From an uncultured Eubacterium sp. (GTDB lineage Bacteria; Bacillota; Clostridia; Lachnospirales; Lachnospiraceae), in assembly GCA_934320655.1 (NCBI GenBank), contig CAKRFN010000010.1:38154-102153 (forward strand): 64,000 nucleotides of DNA, given 5' to 3'. This document shows positions 52,034 through 61,833 of the stretch, in pieces. The translations under genes were made by a program, and so were the position numbers. The notes under the pieces are model-generated. The model saw only the letters and a program-made list of their open reading frames with translations, made no database searches and was not told the origin of the DNA. Every line of letters starts with the position of its first letter. Position 1 is the first letter of the stretch.

Positions 52034-53146
52034 AATTTCCTTTTCATGTTGTTTTCGAAATTCGCTCGGCGTTAAGCCATATGATTTGTGAAATGTCTGT
52101 ACAAAATAAGAAGTTGAATTATAGCCAATCAGACTTCCGATTGCAGAAATAAACAGATCCGTATCCAGTAACATATGTGCAGCTTTTTCCATGCGGATCT
52201 TCGTAATATATTTTGAAAAACTCATGCCGGTACGGTTTTTCAGAAGTTTACTTAAATAGTTCGGATGCAGATAGAAAACAGATTCCGCAATTTTATATAA
52301 TGACAAATCTTCCGCATAGTGTTCGTCAATATAATCCATGAACCTGCTTACGGTACTTTCCTGTTCGGTTATATTGACCATTTGTTGATTTAGATCATCG
52401 AGCAATATCTTAAAAAATCTTGTACAGGAATTTAAGTCAGGATGCGATGTCATTGTAAGAAAATCGCAGGTTGCAAATAGTGTCTGATGATAGGCGGTGT
52501 CAGCAATGTATTCCTTTATGATTTTCAGTACATCATTGTAATAGGAATAAGCATTTTCATCGACTAGTTCGTTTGCAGTGATCTTCTTTTTGAAATACTG
52601 GTTCATATGATCTTCTAATAAAAGAATTTTGTTCGCATCTAAATAGTAGAGAATCAGCTTTTTGGTTAGTGAGTCCAGCTTGTTTGCATAAAGGATGAAG
52701 TCCTGTTGCTCGGGCAGGTGGCTATTAACCGCATTGGATGACAAACAATCCGCAGAAGTTGTTTTGTACTTTAATAATTGAAATTCACTGATGATATTCT
52801 CAATATCTTCTTCATCAATCGGTTTCAGAAGATATTTAAAAACGCGATATTCAATCGCTTTTTGTGCATATATAAAATCAGCATATCCGCTGATAATAAC
52901 AGAAAAAGTATCAGGGAAATCCTGGTGAATGATTTGACATAATTCGATTCCGCTCATTTTGTGCATTTTTATATCTGTAAAAACAATATCTATTTTTTCT
53001 TCCTGCAGATGCACCAATGCCTGCTCGGCATCCTCACATTCTAAAAGATTCACATCAGTAAACCCGGCATGATTAAAAGCCTGTGAAATACATGAAAAAA
53101 GAGCTTTTCTTGCGTAATATTCATCATCTGCTATTATAATATTCAT
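52019..53146 (-). CDS. YesN-type response regulator with AraC DNA-binding domain
   Basis: 375 residues. Receiver domain with IADDE and phosphoacceptor Asp58 (VFTDIKMHK), Lys in LLKPID; the middle region is short for the family; the C-terminal ~100 residues hold the AraC HTH (LYKIAESVFYLHPNYLSKLL, then IGSLIGYNSTSYFVQTFHKS). AAGGAGGA precedes the ATG on the minus strand. It is co-transcribed after the kinase at 53164 (17-base gap). Likely activates the divergent ABC/aldo-keto reductase operon at 55195. Confidence 0.92.
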   Translation of the reverse strand: MNIIIADDEYYARKALFSCISQAFNHAGFTDVNLLECEDAEQALVHLQEEKIDIVFTDIKMHKMSGIELCQIIHQDFPDTFSVIISGYADFIYAQKAIEYRVFKYLLKPIDEEDIENIISEFQLLKYKTTSADCLSSNAVNSHLPEQQDFILYANKLDSLTKKLILYYLDANKILLLEDHMNQYFKKKITANELVDENAYSYYNDVLKIIKEYIADTAYHQTLFATCDFLTMTSHPDLNSCTRFFKILLDDLNQQMVNITEQESTVSRFMDYIDEHYAEDLSLYKIAESVFYLHPNYLSKLLKNRTGMSFSKYITKIRMEKAAHMLLDTDLFISAIGSLIGYNSTSYFVQTFHKSYGLTPSEFRKQHEKEITDGM

Positions 53147-53163
53147 ACTGCGATCCTCCTTAG

Positions 53164-54930
53164 TTATGTATAAGGATATGTGAGAGTGACAGTTGTGTAT
53201 TGATTCGGAATGCTTTCAATGGTCAGGCCATATGAATCACCGTAAAAGGTCTTAATACGTTGTTGTATATTCCATAATCCAATGGAACTGTGCGGTTCAT
53301 CAAAAGAGGCGTTCAACTGTTGGCGAATGTGACTTAAAGTATCACTGTCAATGCCGCTGCCATTATCCTTGCAAATGATAGATATAATATGTTCACTTTC
53401 ATATATGATCAAATCAATTTTGGCGCGAAACGATGAACCGGACCGTACATCTGATTCCTGTTGTGTAAATAAGCCATGTGAAAAACAATTTTCAATAATG
53501 GGCTGCATAATAAATTTCATGCAAGGACGATCCAATAATGACGCTGAGATATCAATGTCGATATCAAAAGCATTCTGAAATCGTTTCTTTTGTATTTCAA
53601 TATAATCCAATACCTGAGAAAGTTCATCTCCAATAGTTACAAAATCTCCATTGCTTAATGAATATCGATACATACTGGCCAGTGTGCGTGATACGGTAGA
53701 AATATCGGGAACGTTATTTATAATGGCAAGTGAATTGATCATATTCAGGCAATTATAAAGAAAATGAGGGTTGATCTGGTAACCCAGCATTTTCAAGCGC
53801 AATTCCTGCTTCTGAATGGTAGAACGATACTCGTTATTTAAACTTAATTGCAGTTTATCTACCATTTCATTATAATTCAATATCAGATCGCCGATTTCAT
53901 CATCGTTAATGTTTGCGGCATCTATTTTTATAAGATTCAGACCGTTACTCTTTTGAAAAGTTCTGGATAAAAGCGTCATATTCTTGGAAAAATCATATGA
54001 GATTTTCCATGCGATTAAGCACATGACAAACATACATATGATAGTCAGACAAATGTAAATAAAAACGTTGGTGTTCATGATCGGACTATAATGTTGCGGA
54101 ATAAATGCAAATATGATATACCATTGCAAACGTTTATTGTATGTTCCATAAAGACTGCTTTTGCCATATTTGTAAGTATAGTATGTACTATCAGAAATAG
54201 TTGTTTGTTCAAAACTTGAAGGATTCAGGTTATCTAAATTCATATCATATAAATCACGGTGGTTCGACTGGTAAATTGTCGAGCCGTCAGTGTCAAAGAG
54301 GATTAAATGAAGTAATTGGTCATTATAGAGATCTACGGCTGAAACGACTGCATTAAAATCTAAATTGATAATAATATAGCCAAAAGATCTTCCGTTTTTT
54401 CCGTAAAGTTCTTTATAAATAGGTATAACCTTTGATAAATTATCTTTTTCGTTTGCCAATACCGGTTTGCCAATATATGGAATTCCATGTCTGTCCTGTA
54501 ATACAGATCGCATAGAGGCAAAACTGATCTTTTCTATATACTTGTTCGAAGATACCCAATCACCAGCTTGATCCACATAGATAATGGATTGTATATACTG
54601 ATTGCTCTCTAATACTGCCTGGGCAATATTTGTTAAGGATAATTCATTTTGTGGATCATGAATATCAGATAGACAGGATTCAATCGTTGCATTATTGATG
54701 TGCATGTATTGAATCGGTTTAATGCTGTCCAAAATGTCATTAAACGAATCAGAAACCGTGTTTAGCCTCATTGACAGAACTTCGAAAGAGGCCCGATCCT
54801 GCTCCTTCTGTACCTGAATCATCCAGTATGTGATGGAAAATAGTGCACTAATTAAAATAAAAACAATATAGGAAAGTAAAAGTTTGTTTTTGAAATCAGA
54901 TCGAAATTTATTTCTTTTTATTTTTCTCAT
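53164..54930 (-). CDS. YesM-type sensor histidine kinase
   Basis: 588 residues. Membrane segments near 18-35 and ~290-312 bracket a ~250-residue extracellular Cache-type sensor. A HAMP-like region follows, then His389 in YQINPHFLYNCLNMIN and an HATPase_c domain (CKDNGSGI, SIGLWNIQQR). Phosphorylates the YesN-type regulator downstream. It diverges from the ABC operon and presumably senses that importer's sugar. Ribosome binding site is weak (GAGGT, 11 bases off). AT-rich relative to the 20.6-kb kinase/regulator pair. Confidence 0.92.
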   Translation of the reverse strand: MRKIKRNKFRSDFKNKLLLSYIVFILISALFSITYWMIQVQKEQDRASFEVLSMRLNTVSDSFNDILDSIKPIQYMHINNATIESCLSDIHDPQNELSLTNIAQAVLESNQYIQSIIYVDQAGDWVSSNKYIEKISFASMRSVLQDRHGIPYIGKPVLANEKDNLSKVIPIYKELYGKNGRSFGYIIINLDFNAVVSAVDLYNDQLLHLILFDTDGSTIYQSNHRDLYDMNLDNLNPSSFEQTTISDSTYYTYKYGKSSLYGTYNKRLQWYIIFAFIPQHYSPIMNTNVFIYICLTIICMFVMCLIAWKISYDFSKNMTLLSRTFQKSNGLNLIKIDAANINDDEIGDLILNYNEMVDKLQLSLNNEYRSTIQKQELRLKMLGYQINPHFLYNCLNMINSLAIINNVPDISTVSRTLASMYRYSLSNGDFVTIGDELSQVLDYIEIQKKRFQNAFDIDIDISASLLDRPCMKFIMQPIIENCFSHGLFTQQESDVRSGSSFRAKIDLIIYESEHIISIICKDNGSGIDSDTLSHIRQQLNASFDEPHSSIGLWNIQQRIKTFYGDSYGLTIESIPNQYTTVTLTYPYT

Positions 54931-55194
54931 AAATCACAATACCTCAATATCTATAAGTATCTGTCTTAAATATTATTATATCAAAAAGCGCTATAAATAA
55001 TATAAAAAATAGAATACAAAAAATGTAAGTAAAAGAAAATGAGGTACGGATTTTGCTATATGTAGTAAATCGTAACATTTTTCGGTGTAGAAATGCGCAT
55101 GGTGAATGTGCTGTATAATTATAGCTTTGTGAGATCAGAAACTGTACAATATAGACAAATCAAGGGGATGGTAGTCAAGAGGGAGGTAAATGAA
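54931..55194. promoter_or_regulatory. Divergent control region of kinase and ABC operons
   Basis: AT-rich. A plus-strand TATAAT at 55114-55119 lacks a good -35 box, as expected for an AraC-type activated promoter. No repeat pair like that at 22115 was found, so the operator is not identified. Confidence 0.35.
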
Positions 55195-56085
55195 ATGATG
55201 GAGGGTGTAAAACGGAAGAAATACAAATATTTCTTTTATGAAATGATTTTTGTGGCTCCTGTTATGTTTGGTTTTTTACTGGTTAAATTAGTACCTTTTA
55301 TATTAACCTGCTATTATTCTTTGACCGATTGGAATGGAATCAGTTCAGGCATACATTTTGTTGGGATTCAAAATTTTATAGAACTGCTGAAGGATGAGAA
55401 CTATTGGAATTCTTTTGTGTTTACATTTAAGTTCGCGGCGGTTTCGCTGGTTCTGGCAAATGTTCTGGGATTTGTTGTTGCATACTTTTTGACAAGACCT
55501 GTTCCGGGGAGAAATTTATATCGGGCTGGATTTTATATACCTAATACGATTGGTGGTCTGGTGTTAGGATTTATATGGCGATTTATTTTTACAGGCTTGT
55601 TTAAGAAATTATATTCAATCACCGGATGGAACTTTTTCGGACTTAGATGGTTGTCGACTCCTGCTACGGCATTTTGGGGACTGGTTATTGTTCAGGTGTG
55701 GGCGCAACTGGGATATACCATGTTATTGTATATTTCGGGTCTCATACAACTTCCAGACGATGTGATGGAAGCGGCTGCTGTTGATGGGGCGACAAAGGTG
55801 CAGACATTGTTTCGGATTCAGATGCCTTTGATGATTCCAACTATTACGAGGGCTGTTTTTATAACGTTCTTAACGTGTATGAGACTTTATGATATGAACC
55901 TTGCACTGACCGCGGGTAATCCATATCGATCATCGGAATCCATTACGATGAATATCTTTGAGACAGCCTTTAATTCAAATGAAATGGCTTATGGGTGCGC
56001 AAAGGCGGTTATCTTTGTTATTATTGTAGCTGCGATTTCATCGGTGCAATCATATCTTACATCTAAGAAAGAGGTGAAATTGTGA
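55195..56085 (+). CDS. Sugar ABC transporter permease, MalF type
   Basis: 296 residues from the ATG at 55195, eight bases after GGAGG; the in-frame ATG at 55093 overlaps the promoter region. Six membrane segments and an EAA loop (MEAAAVDGATKVQTLFRIQM). First gene of the long operon; overlaps the next permease gene by four bases. No ATPase in the locus. Confidence 0.92.
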   Translation: MMEGVKRKKYKYFFYEMIFVAPVMFGFLLVKLVPFILTCYYSLTDWNGISSGIHFVGIQNFIELLKDENYWNSFVFTFKFAAVSLVLANVLGFVVAYFLTRPVPGRNLYRAGFYIPNTIGGLVLGFIWRFIFTGLFKKLYSITGWNFFGLRWLSTPATAFWGLVIVQVWAQLGYTMLLYISGLIQLPDDVMEAAAVDGATKVQTLFRIQMPLMIPTITRAVFITFLTCMRLYDMNLALTAGNPYRSSESITMNIFETAFNSNEMAYGCAKAVIFVIIVAAISSVQSYLTSKKEVKL

Positions 56086-56978
56086 TGAAAGCTGAGCGAA
56101 AACAAGAAAAAAGACAATTATTAAAGCTGGTAAAAGGTAAAACGAAAAAAGAAAAGAGAATGAATCTGTTGATCAGTATCATTACATTTTGTGGGTTGTT
56201 GTTTATTATTTTTCCGTTTTTGCTTGTTTTGATGAACTCGTTTAAAACGAACAATGAGATTAGCTTTAACCTGCTTCAATTACCGGAACAATTACATTTT
56301 GAAAATTATACACGCGCAGCCGGGCTGATGAACTATGGACAGGCATTGCGGAATACGTTTATTGTAACATTTGTAGGATGTGCGGAATTGGTTCTGTTTG
56401 GAACTATGACCGGATATTGGCTGACAAGATATAGAGATAAATTAAACCGGTTTCTCTATTTGTTGTTTATTGGTGCAATGGCACTGCCGTTTCAGGCAAC
56501 CATGATCCCGTTTGTTAAAGTCATGAACAACATGGGATTAACAGGGAATCTGGCGGGTGTATGCCTTTCGTATTTAGGTATGTGTGCTCCGGTTACGGTG
56601 GTGTTGGTCAGCGGTGCGGTGTATGCCATACCGTATGACATAGAAGAATCGGGAATTATTGATGGATGTAATCCGTTGCAGTTGTTTTTTAAAATTATAA
56701 TGCCAAATTTGAAACCAATCATCAGCACTTTTACAATATTAAATCTGTTTTATATATGGAATGATTATCTTCTGCCGTTTATTTTATTGGGAGTGAATAA
56801 GACGAATTATACATTACAGATTGCGTTGAAAAAAGTTGCAGGTGAAGCAGGAACAGGCACAAGATGGGATAACATGTTGCCGGCGATTGTCCTTTGTCTG
56901 ATTCCGCCGATTATCATGTTTCTAATCAGCCAGAAAAATATTATAGAAGGTATGGTTTCAGGTGCAGTTAAAGGTTAA
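56082..56978 (+). CDS. Sugar ABC transporter permease, MalG type
   Basis: 298 residues, with a long Lys/Arg-rich cytoplasmic N-terminus (~27 residues) before six membrane segments. The EAA loop is present (IEESGIIDGCNPLQLFFKII). ATGA overlap with the upstream permease gene gives coupling. Unlike the other two loci, the binding protein gene comes after the permeases, separated by a small gene. Confidence 0.92.
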   Translation: MMKAERKQEKRQLLKLVKGKTKKEKRMNLLISIITFCGLLFIIFPFLLVLMNSFKTNNEISFNLLQLPEQLHFENYTRAAGLMNYGQALRNTFIVTFVGCAELVLFGTMTGYWLTRYRDKLNRFLYLLFIGAMALPFQATMIPFVKVMNNMGLTGNLAGVCLSYLGMCAPVTVVLVSGAVYAIPYDIEESGIIDGCNPLQLFFKIIMPNLKPIISTFTILNLFYIWNDYLLPFILLGVNKTNYTLQIALKKVAGEAGTGTRWDNMLPAIVLCLIPPIIMFLISQKNIIEGMVSGAVKG

Positions 56979-56997
56979 AAGGGAGGTGACAAAAATT

Positions 56998-57177
56998 ATG
57001 AAATGTATTGTGCTGAAAGAATGGGCAGCAGGGGGACAGGCCAAAAGCTTTCCGATGGGAGTTGTGGTTCCGCCGGGAACGATTTGTGAAGTGAATCCGT
57101 ATGCTGCAAAGAACTGGTTAATACCGGCAGGTGTTTTGGCACCGTATACTGAGGAAAAGTCGGAAAAAGTAAAATAA
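56998..57177 (+). CDS. Small protein of unknown function within the ABC operon
   Basis: 59 residues from the ATG at 56998, which has a very good GGGAGGTGA. The reading frame could start at 56962 but overlaps the permease gene without a site. Sequence features: LKEWAAGGQAKSFPMGVVVP, PGTICEV, AAKNWLIPAGVLAPY, then a charged tail. No signal peptide or membrane helix. Not recognised; the layout of a mostly beta, soluble domain is only a guess. It is placed between permease and binding-protein genes with 19- and 25-base gaps, so it is translated with the importer. Confidence 0.65.
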   Translation: MKCIVLKEWAAGGQAKSFPMGVVVPPGTICEVNPYAAKNWLIPAGVLAPYTEEKSEKVK

Positions 57178-57202
57178 TGATTGGACAAAGGGAGGAAAAG
57201 AG

Positions 57203-58528
57203 ATGAAACGATTTATAGCAATGATTTTAAGTCTGGCAATGGTGGTATCAGTGATTGGATGTGGTGCTTCTTCGCAGGAGGAGACATCGCCTGAAAGTAC
57301 AAGTGATGAGGCGGAAAATGAGACAGAAGAAGCTGATAACGGACAAGAAATTGAGCTTGTATGGGCAACTTTTAAAACAGACTGGGTTGATACGCTTGAA
57401 AATGTGATTTTTCCGGAATATGAGAAAGAACATCCGGGAATTAAAGTATCTGTTTATACGGCAGAGTCCGGTGATCTGTTCGGAGATCTGAAAGCGCTGC
57501 AGGCATCCGGAAATCTTCCGAATATTTTTAACATGCGTGGTGATGATTTCGGTTATGAATATAAAGATCTTTTGCAGGATGTGAGTGATTCGGCAGCAGT
57601 TGCAAATGTTATGGATGGCATGACAGACGGTTTTGAATGGGATGGGGGAATCTATGGCGCTTACTATAATTATGAAATACATGGAATTATCTGGAATAAA
57701 GCGGCATTAGCTGACGTTGGAATTACATCTGTACCTGTTACAAAGACGGAGTGCTTTGATGCGTTTGAGAAATTATATGCGGCAGGATATATGGGACTTT
57801 CCTATTTGCAGACAGCTCAGGTACTTCATAATCATATGGGTAATGCTCCGCTTGTGTTAGGTGGTGAAAATGCATCCGAAAGATACAAGGGGCTGGTAGA
57901 TGGCACGATTGATCCGACTACGGATGTTTATTGGAATGAATTTTTTGACTTTTTGAATGACATGATGAAATATGCTGATCCGGAATCTATTTCTTATGAC
58001 CAGAATGTTATGGTTGAAAAAGTATTTCCGGGAAATAGCGGATATGGCTGGGAATTCGAATATGGAACAACAGGAATCTATTACAAATATGATACTAATT
58101 TCACGGAAGAGTGGGAAATCGGACCGTTTTGTATAGATGATGAGAATTCTTACTTTATTCAGAATTGTCAGGGATATGTTGTATCAAATCAGGGAACGGA
58201 GGAAGAAAATGCGGCTGCGCTTGATTTGTATAATTGGTGGTATACAAGTGATTTCGTGGCAGAAACGCTGGTAAAAGAATTTTCTGTAATTACTACCAGT
58301 AAATCATACGTTCCGGAGCCGGAAGTTTATGATACTTATACATATGATGCGTATATGATGATTCAGGACGGATTTGCATGTCATCCGATTACGTACTATA
58401 TGGGCAGTGATCTTTGTGCAAGCTATGCTGCAGTGATTCAGAAGATGTTGGATGATGCACTTCCGGAGTATGGAAAAGAGGAAGCACTTAATGAAGTCGG
58501 CGAGCTTTTCAGGGCTCAGCAAAAATGA
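57203..58528 (+). CDS. Sugar ABC transporter substrate-binding lipoprotein
   Basis: 441 residues. Lipoprotein signal with lipobox SVIGCG, Glu/Thr/Ser-rich tether (~25-50), then a family 1 solute-binding domain (IELVWATFKTDWVDTLENVI, GNLPNIFNMRGDDF). The usual aromatic-rich ligand cleft is suggested by many Trp/Tyr in the C-terminal half. GGGAGGAAAAG precedes the ATG. Ligand unknown; the oxidoreductases downstream point to an uncommon sugar, glycoside or cyclitol. Confidence 0.9.
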   Translation: MKRFIAMILSLAMVVSVIGCGASSQEETSPESTSDEAENETEEADNGQEIELVWATFKTDWVDTLENVIFPEYEKEHPGIKVSVYTAESGDLFGDLKALQASGNLPNIFNMRGDDFGYEYKDLLQDVSDSAAVANVMDGMTDGFEWDGGIYGAYYNYEIHGIIWNKAALADVGITSVPVTKTECFDAFEKLYAAGYMGLSYLQTAQVLHNHMGNAPLVLGGENASERYKGLVDGTIDPTTDVYWNEFFDFLNDMMKYADPESISYDQNVMVEKVFPGNSGYGWEFEYGTTGIYYKYDTNFTEEWEIGPFCIDDENSYFIQNCQGYVVSNQGTEEENAAALDLYNWWYTSDFVAETLVKEFSVITTSKSYVPEPEVYDTYTYDAYMMIQDGFACHPITYYMGSDLCASYAAVIQKMLDDALPEYGKEEALNEVGELFRAQQK

Positions 58529-58540
58529 GGTGATTAAGGG

Positions 58541-59383
58541 ATGAAGGATATAAACAAGGATTCGTATTATGAACTCTATAACCGGGTTCGTATGCCGGTA
58601 GTTGGTTATGGAGATGCACAAGGGCGAACGATTGATGAGCAGGTCAAAAATTATCTTGATGCGATTGCGGCAGGGTATCGTATGTTTGATACGGCTTTTA
58701 TCTATCATTCAGAGAGAGCGCTTGGTATTGCGATAAAGGAAAGTAAGATTCCGAGAGAAGAATTTTTCATTGTATCAAAGATGTGGGATCCGGCTATGCG
58801 ACGCGGAGAAGTCGATATGTTAAGGCAGTTTGAGGAATCTTTAAAAAGATTGCAGACCGATTATATTGATTGTTACCTGTTGCACTGGCCGGTAATCGGA
58901 AAGATTGTTGATGCATGGAAGACATGTGAAAAATTCTACTATACCGGACATGTTCGATCTTTGGGACTCAGTAATGTAAAGAGACATCATTTTGTGGAGA
59001 TTATGAGAAATTGTGATGTTCTTCCACATGTGCAGGAGGATGAGTTCTCTCCATGGTGTATGAGTAATGATGTGCGCAGATTTGATGAGTTTTATGGTAT
59101 CAGATATATTTCAATGATGCCGTTATGCCGCTTGAAATATGAGTCAGAAGATTCGGTACTGAACGTTATCGGGAAAAAATATGGGAAGTCCATGTATCAG
59201 GTGGTATTGAGATGGAATCTGCAGCATGGAGTCTGTCCCCTTCCTACATCGCACAATTCTAAGCGTATGAGAGAAAATCTCGATTTCTTTGATTTCGAGC
59301 TTACGAAAGAGGAGATGGACAGAATAGATGCCTTGAATTTTGAAGGTCCTGTAAATTGGGATCCGGATTTGTTTGATTTTTGA
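58541..59383 (+). CDS. Aldo/keto reductase (first of three)
   Basis: 280 residues, (beta/alpha)8 NAD(P)H oxidoreductase. Catalytic tetrad complete: Asp50 (MFDTAFIY), Tyr55, Lys80 (IVSKMW), His115 (LLHWP). GAGGTGA precedes the ATG, 12 bases after the binding-protein stop. Related to the next gene (FDTA-x-x-Y, ERALGIAIK, IPREEFFI shared), so the two arose by duplication. Confidence 0.9.
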   Translation: MKDINKDSYYELYNRVRMPVVGYGDAQGRTIDEQVKNYLDAIAAGYRMFDTAFIYHSERALGIAIKESKIPREEFFIVSKMWDPAMRRGEVDMLRQFEESLKRLQTDYIDCYLLHWPVIGKIVDAWKTCEKFYYTGHVRSLGLSNVKRHHFVEIMRNCDVLPHVQEDEFSPWCMSNDVRRFDEFYGIRYISMMPLCRLKYESEDSVLNVIGKKYGKSMYQVVLRWNLQHGVCPLPTSHNSKRMRENLDFFDFELTKEEMDRIDALNFEGPVNWDPDLFDF

Positions 59384-59399
59384 TGAAAAGAGGTAACAT

Positions 59400-60368
59400 A
59401 TGGAAAAATTATCACTTCAATCAACGGTAACGTTGGCAAATGGTGTAAAGATGCCTCTTTTGGGGTATAGCACAGAGGAAACAGCGTATGATTTGAAAAC
59501 GCAGGTAGAGATTATCATGGATGCGATAGACGTCGGTTTTCGATATTTTGACACAGCGGAATCTTATCGTACACAGAGAGCACTTGGAATTGCAATTAAA
59601 AAGAGCGGCATTCCGAGAGAAGAGTTTTTTATAGCCTCAAAAATCTGTATTGATGATATTCGTGACAGATGTACATATAGAGGTTTTGAGGAAACGATGG
59701 CGCAGCTGGACATGGATTATATTGATCTGATTTCCATGCACTGGCCGTTTGCAGAGCGTATCATGCCTTCGTGGTGGCAGATGCAGGATATTTATGATGA
59801 TAAGAGGGCGCGGGCGATCGGAGGATGTAATTTTGAGATTCATCATCTGGAAGGAATAAAAAATTTGATTGAAAAAGAAGATGGATATACAAAATACATG
59901 CCGATGGTAAATCAAAGTCATTTTCATCCGCAGTTTACATGCCAGGATCTCCGCGAGTATTGTTTGCAGAATAAGATCGCGTTTGGAGGATTATTTGAGA
60001 AGGATCAATTATATACAATGACAAAACCGTTGTATAATCTGGAATCGTCCCGTGGAGGAGAATGGTATGAGCCCGGAGAGGATCCGACAGATCATTCAAA
60101 GAATCCAAGACTTCCGCATGATTATTATGATAATTTTGATGTCATGTCGGATATTGGGAAAAAATATGGAAAAACGAATACGCAGGTCTGGATTCGTTGG
60201 AGTCTCCAGCATGGCGTTATCACGACACCGAAGACGATCTGGAAAAACAAGATGGAAGAATACATAAATGTTTTTGATTTTGAGCTGACGCAGGATGAGA
60301 TGAATAAAATAGATGGATTAAATATCAACCATCGCATTGGATATCATCCGGATTATATTGATTTTTAA
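59400..60368 (+). CDS. Aldo/keto reductase (second of three)
   Basis: 322 residues. Tetrad Asp51 (YFDTAESY), Tyr56, Lys81 (IASKIC), His114 (SMHWPF). About 40 residues longer than its neighbour because of an insert near residues 200-240 (SSRGGEWYEPGEDPTDHSKN), which may shape a different substrate pocket. AAAGAGGTAAC precedes the ATG. Confidence 0.9.
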   Translation: MEKLSLQSTVTLANGVKMPLLGYSTEETAYDLKTQVEIIMDAIDVGFRYFDTAESYRTQRALGIAIKKSGIPREEFFIASKICIDDIRDRCTYRGFEETMAQLDMDYIDLISMHWPFAERIMPSWWQMQDIYDDKRARAIGGCNFEIHHLEGIKNLIEKEDGYTKYMPMVNQSHFHPQFTCQDLREYCLQNKIAFGGLFEKDQLYTMTKPLYNLESSRGGEWYEPGEDPTDHSKNPRLPHDYYDNFDVMSDIGKKYGKTNTQVWIRWSLQHGVITTPKTIWKNKMEEYINVFDFELTQDEMNKIDGLNINHRIGYHPDYIDF

Positions 60369-60383
60369 CAGGAGGTATAGGAT

Positions 60384-61304
60384 ATGAAGTATAGTAATAT
60401 TCGTGGAGGTTTAAACGTATCGGAGATTGCGCTTGGATGCTGGAGAATGGATGCGTTAGATGACGTTGCTGCAAGTAAGGTTGTCCGTAATGCATTAGAC
60501 AATGGAATCAATTTCTTTGATAATGCTGATATTTACGGAGATGGTGTATCAGAAGAAAAATTTGGAAAGGCATGGAAGAATTCGGGTGTCAACAGAGAAG
60601 ATATTTATATTCTTTCTAAAGCAGGAATTCATGCAGACGAGGGATTCTATGATTTTTCCAAGAAACATATTCTGGAAGCTGTTGATGGCAGTCTGAAAAG
60701 ATTACAGACGGAATATCTGGATGTTTTATTACTGCATCGTCCAGATACGTTATATGATCCGGAGGAAGTAGCGGAAGCATTTGATGAGCTACAGAGTTCC
60801 GGAAAAGTCAGACACTTTGGCGTTAGTAACCAGAATCCGTATCAGATTTCATTTCTGCGTAAATATGTGAAGCAGGATATTGTGTTCAATCAGATGCAGT
60901 TTAATGTTACGCATACGAACCTGGTTGATACAGGGTTGACGGTAAATAACTATTTCGATGCAGCGATTGATCGTTCGAATGGTGCTTTGGAATATTGCAG
61001 ACAGAATGATATAGCTTTACAGGCATGGTCACCGTTCCAGTATGGATTTTTTGAAGGAGTCTATATTGATCATCCGAAGTTTAAAGAATTAAATGAAGCG
61101 TTGCAGGTGATTGCGGACGAATACGGAGTAAATACATCGGCAGTGGCAGTTGCATGGATTTTAAGACATCCGGCATTTAAACAGGTGATGGTAGGTTCCA
61201 TGAATCCTGAGCGTCTTACGGGTATTTGCGATGCATCAAAGGTAGAGCTGACAAGAATGCAGTGGTATGACATTTATAAAGCTGCGGGTAATATGATTCC
61301 ATAA
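60384..61304 (+). CDS. Aldo/keto reductase, YdhF type (third of three)
   Basis: 306 residues; a different AKR subgroup from the two before (YdhF-like: LNVSEIALGCWRMDA, NGINFFDNADIYGDG, RLQTEYLDVLLLHRPD). Tetrad Asp46, Tyr51, Lys79, His118. AGGAGG precedes the ATG, 15 bases after the previous stop. The three reductases together suggest several carbonyl/hydroxyl interconversions on one substrate or on a family of related ones. Confidence 0.9.
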   Translation: MKYSNIRGGLNVSEIALGCWRMDALDDVAASKVVRNALDNGINFFDNADIYGDGVSEEKFGKAWKNSGVNREDIYILSKAGIHADEGFYDFSKKHILEAVDGSLKRLQTEYLDVLLLHRPDTLYDPEEVAEAFDELQSSGKVRHFGVSNQNPYQISFLRKYVKQDIVFNQMQFNVTHTNLVDTGLTVNNYFDAAIDRSNGALEYCRQNDIALQAWSPFQYGFFEGVYIDHPKFKELNEALQVIADEYGVNTSAVAVAWILRHPAFKQVMVGSMNPERLTGICDASKVELTRMQWYDIYKAAGNMIP

Positions 61305-61338
61305 AACATATATTTTTAAATTTAAGGAGGACAAACTT

Positions 61339-61821
61339 ATGAGTAACAAAAACAATCCGTTCAAAGGTCTGGCGCATATGTGTATTTATACACAGGACAA
61401 TGAGAAATCGATTGATTTCTATTGTAATGCAATGGGGTTCGAAATTTATGACCGTGAAATGATGGGCACACATGAGGAACCCAAGAGAATGTTTCCGGCT
61501 GAGTTCTGTCTCGTAAAACTGGGAAACCTGTTTATTGAATTGATTCAGTGTTTCGGTCCGTGGAACGATACGCCGCAGGATAAGAAACATCCCGGTGTGC
61601 TGGGTGTTATTGACCATTTTGGTATTGAGGTTGATAACGTTGATGATGCAGTTGCACAGTTAAAAGAATGGGGCTATGAGGGAGAGTTGAGTGTACAGAC
61701 AAATACGATCTCATATGGTGTTGACAGACCGTTCCGTTATTGCTGCGTGAAAGGACCTGATGGAGAAAGCATCAATTTATATGAATTAAATAATGAAAAA
61801 TTCTTTAAGGGTGCTAAGTAA
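61339..61821 (+). CDS. VOC-superfamily protein (glyoxalase-like)
   Basis: 160 residues. Paired beta-alpha-beta modules with the four expected metal ligands: His in GLAHMCIYTQD, Glu in LFIELIQ, His in VIDHFGIEVD and Glu in NLYELNN. Could be a lactoylglutathione-lyase-like, epimerase or isomerase enzyme; the reaction is unknown. AAGGAGG precedes the ATG. Followed by a gap with a long inverted repeat. Confidence 0.85.
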   Translation: MSNKNNPFKGLAHMCIYTQDNEKSIDFYCNAMGFEIYDREMMGTHEEPKRMFPAEFCLVKLGNLFIELIQCFGPWNDTPQDKKHPGVLGVIDHFGIEVDNVDDAVAQLKEWGYEGELSVQTNTISYGVDRPFRYCCVKGPDGESINLYELNNEKFFKGAK

Positions 61822-61833
61822 AAATCTATAATG

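Noticed and set aside
55093..55194. N-terminal extension of the first permease in the last operon
   Set aside because: No ribosome binding site at 55093, while GGGAGG is well placed for 55195, and the extension would cover the promoter region.
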